In this document: in pieces, positions 57,322 through 64,000 of the stretch
Layout: each line of letters begins with the position of its first letter
How positions within the stretch are numbered: the stretch's first letter is position 1
Source: Pseudoalteromonas sp. T1lg23B
Lineage (GTDB): Bacteria > Pseudomonadota > Gammaproteobacteria > Enterobacterales > Alteromonadaceae
Direction of reading: 5' to 3'
Length of the DNA stretch: 64,000 nt
Assembly: GCF_002964665.1 (NCBI RefSeq)
Contig: NZ_PQBZ01000034.1
Location: 1,302,429-1,366,428, forward strand
Made by a program: the position numbers and the translations under genes
Notes under the pieces: model-generated
Seen by the model: only the letters and a program-made list of their open reading frames with translations
What the model was told of the DNA's origin: nothing
Databases searched by the model: none

Positions 57322-57360
57322 GGTTAAGGCTGGGTGCAATATTCAGCCTTAACCTAAGGC
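57322..57360 (+). terminator. Hairpin after rapA
   Basis: GGTTAAGGCTG pairs with CAGCCTTAACC around an 11-base loop, followed by TAAGGCTTTATTA, 9 bases after the stop codon. The T run is short. Confidence 0.65.
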
Positions 57361-57445
57361 TTTATTAGCCAACCCTAACGCTATACTTTGCGATTAGCAA
57401 AAACCTCGTTAAAATGTCGCGCTTGTTCCCTTTAAGGTCATACTC

Positions 57446-58099
57446 GTGTTGTTGAACTATGCGCCACCGCGCGACCCTTACTTAGAAATTTTATATCAGG
57501 ACGATCACATGTTGGTGATCAACAAGCCAAGCGGCCTGTTGACTGTGCCGGGTAAAGATCCCAAACATGCCGATAGTGCTATCAGTCGAGTCAACACGGT
57601 GTTCCCAAGCGCACGCATTGTACATCGTTTGGATATGGCAACATCAGGTGTGCTGTGTTTGGCGATGAGCAAAGAAGCACACCGCTTTTTAAGTATCCAA
57701 TTTCAAGATAGATTGACAAACAAGTACTATATTGCCCGCGTATACGGCAAATTAGCGCAGCAAACGGGTTCGGTAGACTTACCACTCATTTGTGACTGGC
57801 CGAACCGCCCTAAACAGATGGTCTGCCATGACACAGGCAAACCGTCATTGACTCACTTTGAAGTGCTGAGCTATGAAGATAACGCCACCCGAGTGAAGTT
57901 GACCCCCATCACCGGTCGCTCACACCAGCTACGCGTACACATGTTATCACTTGGTCATGTCATATTGGGCGATAGACTGTATGCTAAAGACGAGGCGCTG
58001 GCTGGGGCACCTCGTTTACAGTTACATGCGCAGATGCTGCAAATTTGTCACCCTGACACAGGCCAAATGATGACCTTTGAAGCCCTAGCGCCATTTTAA
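57446..58099 (+). CDS. rluA: Dual-specificity pseudouridine synthase RluA
   Basis: This 217-residue enzyme makes pseudouridine in 23S rRNA (position 746 in E. coli) and tRNA (position 32). The catalytic Asp lies in IVHRLDMATSG near residue 64; the conserved HQLRVHML block and LGDRLYA near 165-180 match RluA (E. coli 219 residues). The start is GTG at 57446, with AAGG upstream. It follows rapA, as in many gammaproteobacteria, and is convergent with the M20 gene. Confidence 0.94.
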   Translation: MLLNYAPPRDPYLEILYQDDHMLVINKPSGLLTVPGKDPKHADSAISRVNTVFPSARIVHRLDMATSGVLCLAMSKEAHRFLSIQFQDRLTNKYYIARVYGKLAQQTGSVDLPLICDWPNRPKQMVCHDTGKPSLTHFEVLSYEDNATRVKLTPITGRSHQLRVHMLSLGHVILGDRLYAKDEALAGAPRLQLHAQMLQICHPDTGQMMTFEALAPF

Positions 58100-58137
58100 A
58101 ATAAACAGCCTAACAAAGTGAGCAAATACTCTGAACG

Positions 58138-59451
58138 CTACTTGTTTTTATTGAACAAATCCAGAGCACTTGCTGTCATTGCTCTAACCCCTGTTTTTAT
58201 GGTGAGTGGATAATCAGGGGCAAATTTACTTGAATGTAACGATGGTAAGGTTTCGCCATGCGTTTGCGCTTTTTCATATAACGCTGGCTCTACACCGCCT
58301 AACCAGAAAATTGTGATAGGCACATCCTCATCCGTTAAACCATATAAGCCAAAATCTTCTCCTGCCATGACGGGTTCTGACTTCAGTACATTTTGTGAAC
58401 CAAGTTCTTGTCTAATAGCATTAGTCACCTTAGCGGCCAAGTCTGGGTCATTGTATGTCGAAGGAATTGTCTCATCGGTGTTTACGTATACAGTCGGAGC
58501 CATCTCTTCAGGTAACCCTGCACTCAACGCAATCCCTTTGGTCATACGCTCTATCGTGGCAATTTGCTGCTCTCTAACTTTAGGGTCATAGGAGCGCAAC
58601 GTGAGCTGAAGCTTCACTTCATTAGAGATGATATTGTGTTTTGAGCCACCGTGAATTGACCCGACCGTGATCACCGAGGGTTGTAACGGCGATATTTCTC
58701 GGCTAGTAATCGTTTGTAGTGCTAACACGATACGTGAGGCAAGTACCACAGGGTCAACCGTCGTGTGTGGATATGCGCCGTGGCCGCCCTTGCCCTTAAC
58801 CGTAATATCAACAGAGTCCACATTTGCCAAGGCGTAGCCTGGCGCTATGGCGACTTTTCCTGCAGGTACCGACGCGCTGACATGTAGACCTAATACGTGA
58901 TCAGGTTTTGCAAACTGACTAAAGAGTCCCTCTTTGAGCATTGCTTTAGCGCCCGCGCCCACTTCTTCGGCCGGCTGGGCTACCATCATTAACGTCCCTT
59001 GCCATTTGGAGCGCAATGCAACAAGTTGTTTGGCAGTACCAACAAAGCTGGTCATGTGAATATCATGACCGCAGCCATGCATCACACCGACTTCATTGTT
59101 ATTACTATCTAACACTTTTACTTTTGACGCATATTTTTTCCCCGTCTGTTCAATTATGGGAAGCGCATCCGTATCAGCTCGGATCATCACTGTCGGCCCC
59201 TCACCGTTTTTGAGTAAGCCAACCACGCCATGACCACCCACTCCTTCTGTGACGGTAAAGCCAAGCATCTTTAGCTCTGAGGTCAATCGCGCAGCAGTAT
59301 TTTTTTCTTGATATGACAACTCTGGGTTTTGATGTAAATGTAAATATAACGATTCTAAATTTGGCATGTCGTTTTGAATGCTTTGCGTCAATGGCGTGGC
59401 ATACGCTTGGCTTGCAAGCAGCATAGGCAAACACATCAGTAGCTTTTTCAT
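58138..59451 (-). CDS. Secreted M20-family amidohydrolase
   Basis: This 437-residue metal enzyme has a signal peptide ending QAYA (about residue 18) and the M20D/hippurate-hydrolase fold. The metal-binding residues are in MHGCGHDIHM (near 127) and AQPAEEVGAG (near 158), with the lid-domain His in GKGGHGAYPHTT (near 210). It likely removes acyl groups from N-acyl amino acids, or splits dipeptides, in the periplasm. It stands alone, with 480 bases to the divergent subtilase gene. Confidence 0.92.
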   Translation of the reverse strand: MKKLLMCLPMLLASQAYATPLTQSIQNDMPNLESLYLHLHQNPELSYQEKNTAARLTSELKMLGFTVTEGVGGHGVVGLLKNGEGPTVMIRADTDALPIIEQTGKKYASKVKVLDSNNNEVGVMHGCGHDIHMTSFVGTAKQLVALRSKWQGTLMMVAQPAEEVGAGAKAMLKEGLFSQFAKPDHVLGLHVSASVPAGKVAIAPGYALANVDSVDITVKGKGGHGAYPHTTVDPVVLASRIVLALQTITSREISPLQPSVITVGSIHGGSKHNIISNEVKLQLTLRSYDPKVREQQIATIERMTKGIALSAGLPEEMAPTVYVNTDETIPSTYNDPDLAAKVTNAIRQELGSQNVLKSEPVMAGEDFGLYGLTDEDVPITIFWLGGVEPALYEKAQTHGETLPSLHSSKFAPDYPLTIKTGVRAMTASALDLFNKNK

Positions 59452-59931
59452 TTATTATTATTCCTAATTCCTTAACTCAGGCCTCAAATTAGCAACTAAC
59501 ACCTAGTTACACAATATCCCGTCGATAATGCACTGCTTCCATTTTTTAACAGCCGATTGATTGCATAGCTAAAATTCAAAGCTCTATCTGCCTACCCTAG
59601 AGCACAAGCCTATTGCCAATCGAGCAACTTTCTAACAACTAAACAGCGCCTAAATTAAAACCAAAATATACCAAAAAAACCAATGATTACACTCCTATAC
59701 ATTCAAACTTCCAGACGCTCAATTATTATAAATAAGCATAAAAAATACGCTATGGATAACAAAAATCGAACAAAACCGTATTTTTAACGATAAGAAAAAT
59801 CATTTATGCACCCACAAAAGGAAATATAAATTTTTTTACCATTTCGACTTTGACAACTGTTAAATAATGGCTAACTTTGTAACAACCTTTAAATAAAGGT
59901 TAATAATCTAATAATTATAAATAGGAACAAC
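59452..59931. other. AT-rich promoter region of M20 and subtilase genes
   Basis: These 480 bases separate divergent starts. They are strongly AT-rich, especially 59640-59925, and carry no supported gene. They must hold promoters for both secreted hydrolases; I could not assign exact -35/-10 sites with confidence. Confidence 0.55.
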
Positions 59932-61077
59932 ATGATGAAAAAATCTCTTCTTACTTTGTCTATCGCCTTCGCTATTACCAGTACTGGCTCATTGGCTCAA
60001 GAGCCTAGCTACCAAGGTGCAGCTGCTGATATGGAAATTGCTAACACGTGTATCGTGCGTTTTAATGATGGCGTATCAAAGTTTGATGTTGAGGGAAAAG
60101 CCCGCGGCATGGTTGCTAAAGCAAACGCTCAAGCTAAGCATATCTATAAAAACAGCATCAAAGGCATGGCTGTAAACATGAGCTGTGAAAAGGCTCAAGC
60201 CGCCTTCGCAGGTCACAGTGACATTATGCGATTCACTCCAGATGGCGTAGTACACGCGAGCCCTGCAAAAGTTCAAGGTAAGCCTGAGGTAAATATCAGT
60301 GCTGCACAACAAACTCCTTGGAGCGTAACACGTGTTGGCGGTCCGGTTGATGGTAGCCAGTACACAGCTTGGGTTATCGATACAGGTATCGACCTTGACC
60401 ATGCTGATTTAAATGTTGATGCAAGCAAGGGTTTCTCTGCATTCACAAAAGGTAGAAATGCGGGTGTTGATGATGGTAACGGTCACGGTACTCACGTAGC
60501 TGGCACCATCGCAGCATTAGACAACGGTATTGATGTTGTTGGTGTTGCTGCAGGCGCGACAGTTGTACCTGTTAAAGTACTAGATGCACGTGGTTCTGGT
60601 AGTTGGTCAGGTGTGCTAGCAGGTATTGACCATGTAGCAGCGAATGCAAGTTCTGGTGATTGTGCAAATATGAGCTTAGGTGGCGGTTTTAACCAAGAGT
60701 TAAACGATGCAGTTGAAAATGCAGCACAACAATCAGGAGCGTTCTTTGTTGTTGCAGCGGGTAATGAAAGCCAACACGCTGGTAACGTTTCTCCAGCGAG
60801 CGCATCACATAACCGCGTTTATACTATCTCAGCAACCGATTCAAATGACCGTTTTGCAAGCTTCTCTAACTATGGCAACCCGCCGGTAGATTACGCAGCA
60901 CCTGGTGTGAGCATTCTGTCGACACGTAAAGGTGGAGGCACAACAACAATGTCAGGTACGTCAATGGCATCGCCAGCTGCATGTGCTGTTATCATGATGA
61001 GTAATGGTAACCCAAGCGTTGATGGTAAAGCGACTAACGATCCAGATGGTAACGCTGACAGCATCATTCATCTTTAA
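59932..61077 (+). CDS. Secreted S8 subtilisin-like serine protease
   Basis: This 381-residue protease has a signal peptide (to about residue 23, GSLAQ), a short propeptide of inhibitor I9-like type (about 30-110, CIVRFNDGVSKFD), and a subtilase domain. The triad is visible: Asp in WVIDTGIDLDHADL, His in NGHGTHVAGT and Ser in SGTSMASPAA, with the oxyanion Asn in VAAGNESQ. It lacks the C-terminal PPC domains of many marine homologues. An AGGA site precedes two ATG codons (59932 and 59935). A good terminator follows. Confidence 0.94.
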   Translation: MMKKSLLTLSIAFAITSTGSLAQEPSYQGAAADMEIANTCIVRFNDGVSKFDVEGKARGMVAKANAQAKHIYKNSIKGMAVNMSCEKAQAAFAGHSDIMRFTPDGVVHASPAKVQGKPEVNISAAQQTPWSVTRVGGPVDGSQYTAWVIDTGIDLDHADLNVDASKGFSAFTKGRNAGVDDGNGHGTHVAGTIAALDNGIDVVGVAAGATVVPVKVLDARGSGSWSGVLAGIDHVAANASSGDCANMSLGGGFNQELNDAVENAAQQSGAFFVVAAGNESQHAGNVSPASASHNRVYTISATDSNDRFASFSNYGNPPVDYAAPGVSILSTRKGGGTTTMSGTSMASPAACAVIMMSNGNPSVDGKATNDPDGNADSIIHL

Positions 61078-61090
61078 TTTCCCAGTGACA

Positions 61091-61122
61091 AAACGGCGCG
61101 CTAATATAGCGCACCGTTTTTT
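61091..61122. terminator. Terminator between subtilase and repressor genes
   Basis: The imperfect stem AACGGCGCGCTA/TAGCGCACCGTT is followed by T6 on the plus strand. It ends at the stop codon of the convergent S24 gene. Confidence 0.85.
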
Positions 61123-61846
61123 AAGCTAAGTCTTTTCCAATCCAAACAACTTTACCAATGATCTCTAATTGTTCGAGTTCATGAGGTTGAACGTGCTGAT
61201 CAACATATTCCTTATTGTCACTAATGAGCCGAACCGAGCCATCTAAGTATTGCTGTAATCGCTTAGCGTAAAGTTCTTCTCCGAGTCTTACCACGTAAAT
61301 CAGCCCTTCACTTAACTTTTTATCTGATAAGTCGACCAAAATGGTGTTGTTGTTATGAATGGTTGGCTCCATGGAATCGCCCTTGGCAAACACAACCGCC
61401 AACTGACTCTTATCCAGCCCTTTATAATCTACCCATTTTTTCCTAAAGGCTAAATGACGCTCAATTCGTGCCGCACCATTAAAAGCTCCGTGACCGGTAC
61501 TCACTGAAATATGATACCCAGGTACTAGGATAAATTCTTCTTCGAACTCATCGACACTCACAACACGTTGACTGAGTAACGGGGAAACATCACGTTTGCT
61601 TGACGCCTCACCAACCCCCTTCACCAACCACATAAAATCCACCCCTGCTTGCTTGGCAATCCGCTCAATAACACTCAGTTTTGGATCTTCTCCTTTTAGA
61701 ATTCTACGCAGCGTCCCTTCTGAAACACCAATTTTTGACGCAAAATTACGAATACTGTCTGGCTTAATGGCTTGTTCTACGCGCGCAGAGAATGACGCAG
61801 CTCCTCCCTCTTCACTCGCCGCGTTATCGCTATAATTTTCATACAT
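61121..61846 (-). CDS. S24 (LexA/CI-like) HTH repressor
   Basis: This 241-residue repressor has an N-terminal helix-turn-helix (about 30-80; SIRNFASKIGVSEGTLRRIL) and a C-terminal S24 peptidase domain with the Ser in KGDSMEPT and the Lys in ELYAKRLQ. Phage repressors of this type cut themselves at Ala-Gly after RecA activation. Here the corresponding place appears to read STGHGAFNG, with Thr before Gly, so cleavage may be altered. It is divergent from a small HTH gene, and repeated TGCGTA sites lie between them, the arrangement of a prophage or mobile-element switch; no other phage genes are in view. Confidence 0.88.
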   Translation of the reverse strand: MYENYSDNAASEEGGAASFSARVEQAIKPDSIRNFASKIGVSEGTLRRILKGEDPKLSVIERIAKQAGVDFMWLVKGVGEASSKRDVSPLLSQRVVSVDEFEEEFILVPGYHISVSTGHGAFNGAARIERHLAFRKKWVDYKGLDKSQLAVVFAKGDSMEPTIHNNNTILVDLSDKKLSEGLIYVVRLGEELYAKRLQQYLDGSVRLISDNKEYVDQHVQPHELEQLEIIGKVVWIGKDLA

Positions 61847-61938
61847 ATATGATTTCCCTTATTAATTAAGAGTAAAAACCCGCGTTTCATGACACTGATC
61901 AAATCAAAAGTGACGTTAAAGCCAAAATAATTATTGAA

Positions 61939-62087
61939 ATGCGTAATTTTTAGATCTAAAATTCAAAAAAATACGCACAACAACTTATGGGAATTCCCTT
62001 TCAATTTCAATCTATGCGTATTTAGTGCTGCATTATACATCAACTTATGAAGCATTTCACTGGACATTAGTATTTTTGCGTAATAAA
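61939..62087. promoter_or_regulatory. Repeated operator-like sites between divergent HTH genes
   Basis: Four copies of a TGCGTA core with an AT-rich tail occur: TGCGTAATTTT (61940), its complement AAATACGCA (61969-61977), TGCGTATTTA (62015) and TGCGTAATAA (62077). A second motif, CAACTTATG, recurs exactly 60 bases apart (61981 and 62041). This spacing is what one expects for repressor operators controlling two divergent promoters. Binding by the S24 protein or the small HTH protein is inferred. Confidence 0.7.
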
Positions 62088-62105
62088 TGAAGGAATTTAT
62101 AAATT

Positions 62106-62363
62106 ATGCTTACACAGATTAACATTCAAGCCAATCGCACGCCCAAAGGGGCTGATATTTTAAAGTTTGCCCGCAAGTGTCGAGGGTATACTCAAGCCGA
62201 GTCGGCCGCCAGTTATGGCATTGAAGAGCGAACTCTTAGACGTTGGGAAAATAATGAATATAACCCTCGCTGGAATGACGTGATAGGATTGCTAGAGGAT
62301 GTTTATTCTCTCGATGTAGCCCATGTGATTTTGGGTATGATGCGCACTAACGAACAAATCTAA
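62106..62363 (+). CDS. Small XRE-like helix-turn-helix protein
   Basis: This 85-residue DNA-binding protein consists of one helix-turn-helix domain: ILKFARKCRGYTQAESAASYG, then EERTLRRWENNEYNP (the recognition part). It lies divergent to the S24 repressor, and AAGGAA precedes the ATG. It may be the Cro-like counterpart in the switch. An acyltransferase gene follows 28 bases later and may be cotranscribed. Confidence 0.8.
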   Translation: MLTQINIQANRTPKGADILKFARKCRGYTQAESAASYGIEERTLRRWENNEYNPRWNDVIGLLEDVYSLDVAHVILGMMRTNEQI

Positions 62364-62391
62364 TAACAAACCAATAAAGCAAGATAACATC

Positions 62392-63006
62392 ATGACACAA
62401 AAAAAAGAGACCGATAACCTAATTAAGGTGCCTGAGCAAATCCCTCGAACTTCGGGGGTGCTATCTCGTAAACTTGGTACGACTATGCTACGCATACTAG
62501 GTTGGCGTATCAGCGGTGAATTTCCACAATACAGTAAATTTGTTGCAGCCGTCGCTCCCCATACCTCAAACTGGGATTTTTTTGTGGCAATCTCTGTCAA
62601 GCTGAGTTTAGGTATTGAAATTAAATTTTTAGGGAAACACAGCATTTTTGTTGGACCAATTGGCTGGCTATTGAAGAAAATGGGTGGAATTCCAGTAGAG
62701 CGAAGCCATGCTCACGGTATGGTTGCACAAATTAGCGAGGTGTTTAGCCACAGTGATGCCTTAATCTTAGGTATTGCCCCTGAAGGAACCCGCAAAAAAA
62801 CACCGAAATGGAAAACTGGCTTTTTACATATTGCCAAGTCAGCAAAAGTCCCCGTGGTGCCGATGGCATTGGATTATAGCAAAAAAGAATTTGTCATTAT
62901 GCCTGCTCAGCATATTCACGGCGACATAGAACAAGAGTTACAACGGTTCTGTAAGCTCTTTGATAAAGCAATGGCCAAATACCCACAACAGGTCTCTGGA
63001 GATTAA
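62392..63006 (+). CDS. Lysophospholipid acyltransferase family protein
   Basis: This 204-residue PlsC-like acyltransferase has the HX4D motif in VAPHTSNWDFFV (near residue 60), the glycerol-phosphate block GGIPVERSHAHG near 100, and ILGIAPEGTRKKTPKWK near 125. It is short and lacks a clear N-terminal helix. It probably transfers a fatty acyl chain to a lysolipid or related acceptor at the membrane. It follows the small HTH gene by 28 bases. An unrelated, longer acyltransferase is encoded at 40874. Confidence 0.88.
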   Translation: MTQKKETDNLIKVPEQIPRTSGVLSRKLGTTMLRILGWRISGEFPQYSKFVAAVAPHTSNWDFFVAISVKLSLGIEIKFLGKHSIFVGPIGWLLKKMGGIPVERSHAHGMVAQISEVFSHSDALILGIAPEGTRKKTPKWKTGFLHIAKSAKVPVVPMALDYSKKEFVIMPAQHIHGDIEQELQRFCKLFDKAMAKYPQQVSGD

Positions 63007-63103
63007 GCCCAGCTCACAATGGTTTCATTTTATCGCAATATACTCGCAGCGAACTTAGCCTTGCCTATACTGGACAAACCAATCACACATAAAATAATAC
63101 GAT

Positions 63104-64000
63104 ATGAAAAAAGCTCTCTCTTATTCTCTTTGCACATTTGCGCTGCTTTGTGGACAGGCATTGGCAAACACGACTGTCCTCAACGCAAAAGCCTATATTG
63201 ATGTGGAGTCGGGTCAGCGTATCAATAACCCAAGTTTGTTGATCAAAGACAATCGCATCATCAAGATTGCCAAACAAGGAGAATTACAAATTCCAACTGA
63301 TGCACAGGTCATCACCCTCGACGATAAAACATTGTTGCCAGGATTAATGGACATGCATGTTCATTTAACGGGTGATCCATCTGATAACTTTCTTGCCGCA
63401 CAGAATTATTCCATTCCAAGAAAAACCGTTAAAGCCGTAAAAAATGCCCACACAACTCTAATGGCGGGCTTTACCACTGTACGTAACCTTGGTTCACCGG
63501 GCTATAGTGTTATAGCGGTTCGAGATGCCATCAATGCACAAGAGGTGAGTGGCCCAAGAATCTACAGTGCTGGCAATGCCATTTCAATCACCGGCGGGCA
63601 TTGTGACGACAACTTTAGCGCCCCTGAGAAAAAATCAGTCGCGGCGGGTGTCGCTGATGGGCCTTGGGCTGTACGCGCGAAGGTGAGAGAAAATATAAAA
63701 TATGGTGCAAACACCATAAAAATATGCGCAACAGGTGGCGTGTTTTCCAAAGGCACTAAGGTTGGCGTTCAACAATTTTCAGAGCAAGAGTTGCAAGCTG
63801 CAGCAGAAGAGGCCCATTTACGTGGTCTCATTATTGCGGCGCACGCCCACGGAACAAATGGCATTAAAGCAGCGATTCGCGCGGGAATAGATAGCATAGA
63901 ACACTGTAGTTTCATGGATGACGAAGCCATCTCGTTGGCAATGAAGCATGGTACTTATTTATCCTGTGATATTTATAACACCGAGTACACCTTGGCCTTC
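63104..64000 (+). CDS. Secreted metal-dependent amidohydrolase, 3' end cut
   Basis: The ATG at 63104 opens a frame that runs to the window end (299 codons visible). It starts with a signal peptide (MKKALSYSLC... ending QALAN near residue 21) and continues as an imidazolonepropionase-like amidohydrolase: the metal-binding MHVH in LMDMHVHLTG (near 86), the Lys likely to be carboxylated in TIKICATGG (near 208), His in AAHAHGTNG (near 247) and His in SIEHC (near 267). Such proteins split dipeptides or cyclic amides, often X-Pro. The C-terminal part is missing. Confidence 0.9.
   Translation, partial: MKKALSYSLCTFALLCGQALANTTVLNAKAYIDVESGQRINNPSLLIKDNRIIKIAKQGELQIPTDAQVITLDDKTLLPGLMDMHVHLTGDPSDNFLAAQNYSIPRKTVKAVKNAHTTLMAGFTTVRNLGSPGYSVIAVRDAINAQEVSGPRIYSAGNAISITGGHCDDNFSAPEKKSVAAGVADGPWAVRAKVRENIKYGANTIKICATGGVFSKGTKVGVQQFSEQELQAAAEEAHLRGLIIAAHAHGTNGIKAAIRAGIDSIEHCSFMDDEAISLAMKHGTYLSCDIYNTEYTLAF

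Noticed and set aside
1..64000. CRISPR arrays, tRNA or rRNA genes, intact insertion sequences
   Set aside because: Looked for by eye on both strands; no regular repeats with spacers, no T-loop patterns in a cloverleaf context and no transposase were found.

Overview
The window looks like chromosome of a marine gammaproteobacterium of the order Alteromonadales, most likely Pseudoalteromonas. This rests on gene content: a thrL-thrA-thrB operon, RdgC, RapA, PatZ, DUF3283, DUF3192, an SO_0444-type metal exporter, many secreted peptidases and many c-di-GMP/two-component proteins. The base composition is moderate, about 40-45% G+C by eye. No rRNA, tRNA, CRISPR array or intact insertion sequence was seen.

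Layout. 1-3.2 kb: threonine operon on the minus strand with a readable attenuator (18-residue leader peptide with 7 Thr and 3 Ile, then a strong terminator). 3.3-7.6 kb: CheY-like regulator, divergent histidine kinase, RdgC, HDOD protein. 7.8-13.4 kb: three peptidases (a frameshifted M49-like lipoprotein, an S9 dipeptidyl peptidase IV, an M17 aminopeptidase), then a CstA-family transporter to 15.2 kb. 15.5-25.8 kb: a compact eight-gene minus-strand cluster that is the most unusual part of the window. In transcription order it encodes a very short membrane fusion protein, an RND pump, two ATP-grasp ligases, an MFS exporter, a cysteine dioxygenase, a clavaminate synthase-like Fe/2-oxoglutarate dioxygenase and a DUF1611 (DgcN-like) protein. 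It has no NRPS or PKS and resembles a pathway for a small, ligase-made, exported amino-acid or peptide metabolite; the product is unknown. A 1-kb AT-rich gap lies upstream of it.

26.8-35.3 kb: dinB with a perfect LexA box, a Tas-like aldo/keto reductase, a NUDIX hydrolase, a periplasmic binding protein, a SIMPL protein, and patZ followed at once by a voltage-gated K+ channel gene. 35.3-46.2 kb: a large propeller/PAS/GGDEF/EAL protein with altered catalytic motifs, small genes (GNAT, DUF3283, a frameshifted DUF1289), an acyltransferase, a MerR-controlled Cu/Zn exporter, a D-2-hydroxyacid dehydrogenase, a DUF3192 lipoprotein and a REC-GGDEF protein. 46.2-52.6 kb: argS lies between that regulator and a hybrid sensor kinase, and a decayed copy of the kinase's Hpt-encoding 3' end directly abuts the regulator gene, which records a rearrangement.

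52.7-64 kb: PhoH-family ATPase, rapA, rluA, a secreted M20 amidohydrolase, a subtilase, a prophage-like pair (S24 repressor and divergent small HTH protein with repeated operator-like sites), an acyltransferase, and an amidohydrolase cut by the window end. Two genes (M49-like and DUF1289) each carry what looks like a one-base deletion, so either real decay or indel errors in the assembly must be considered.
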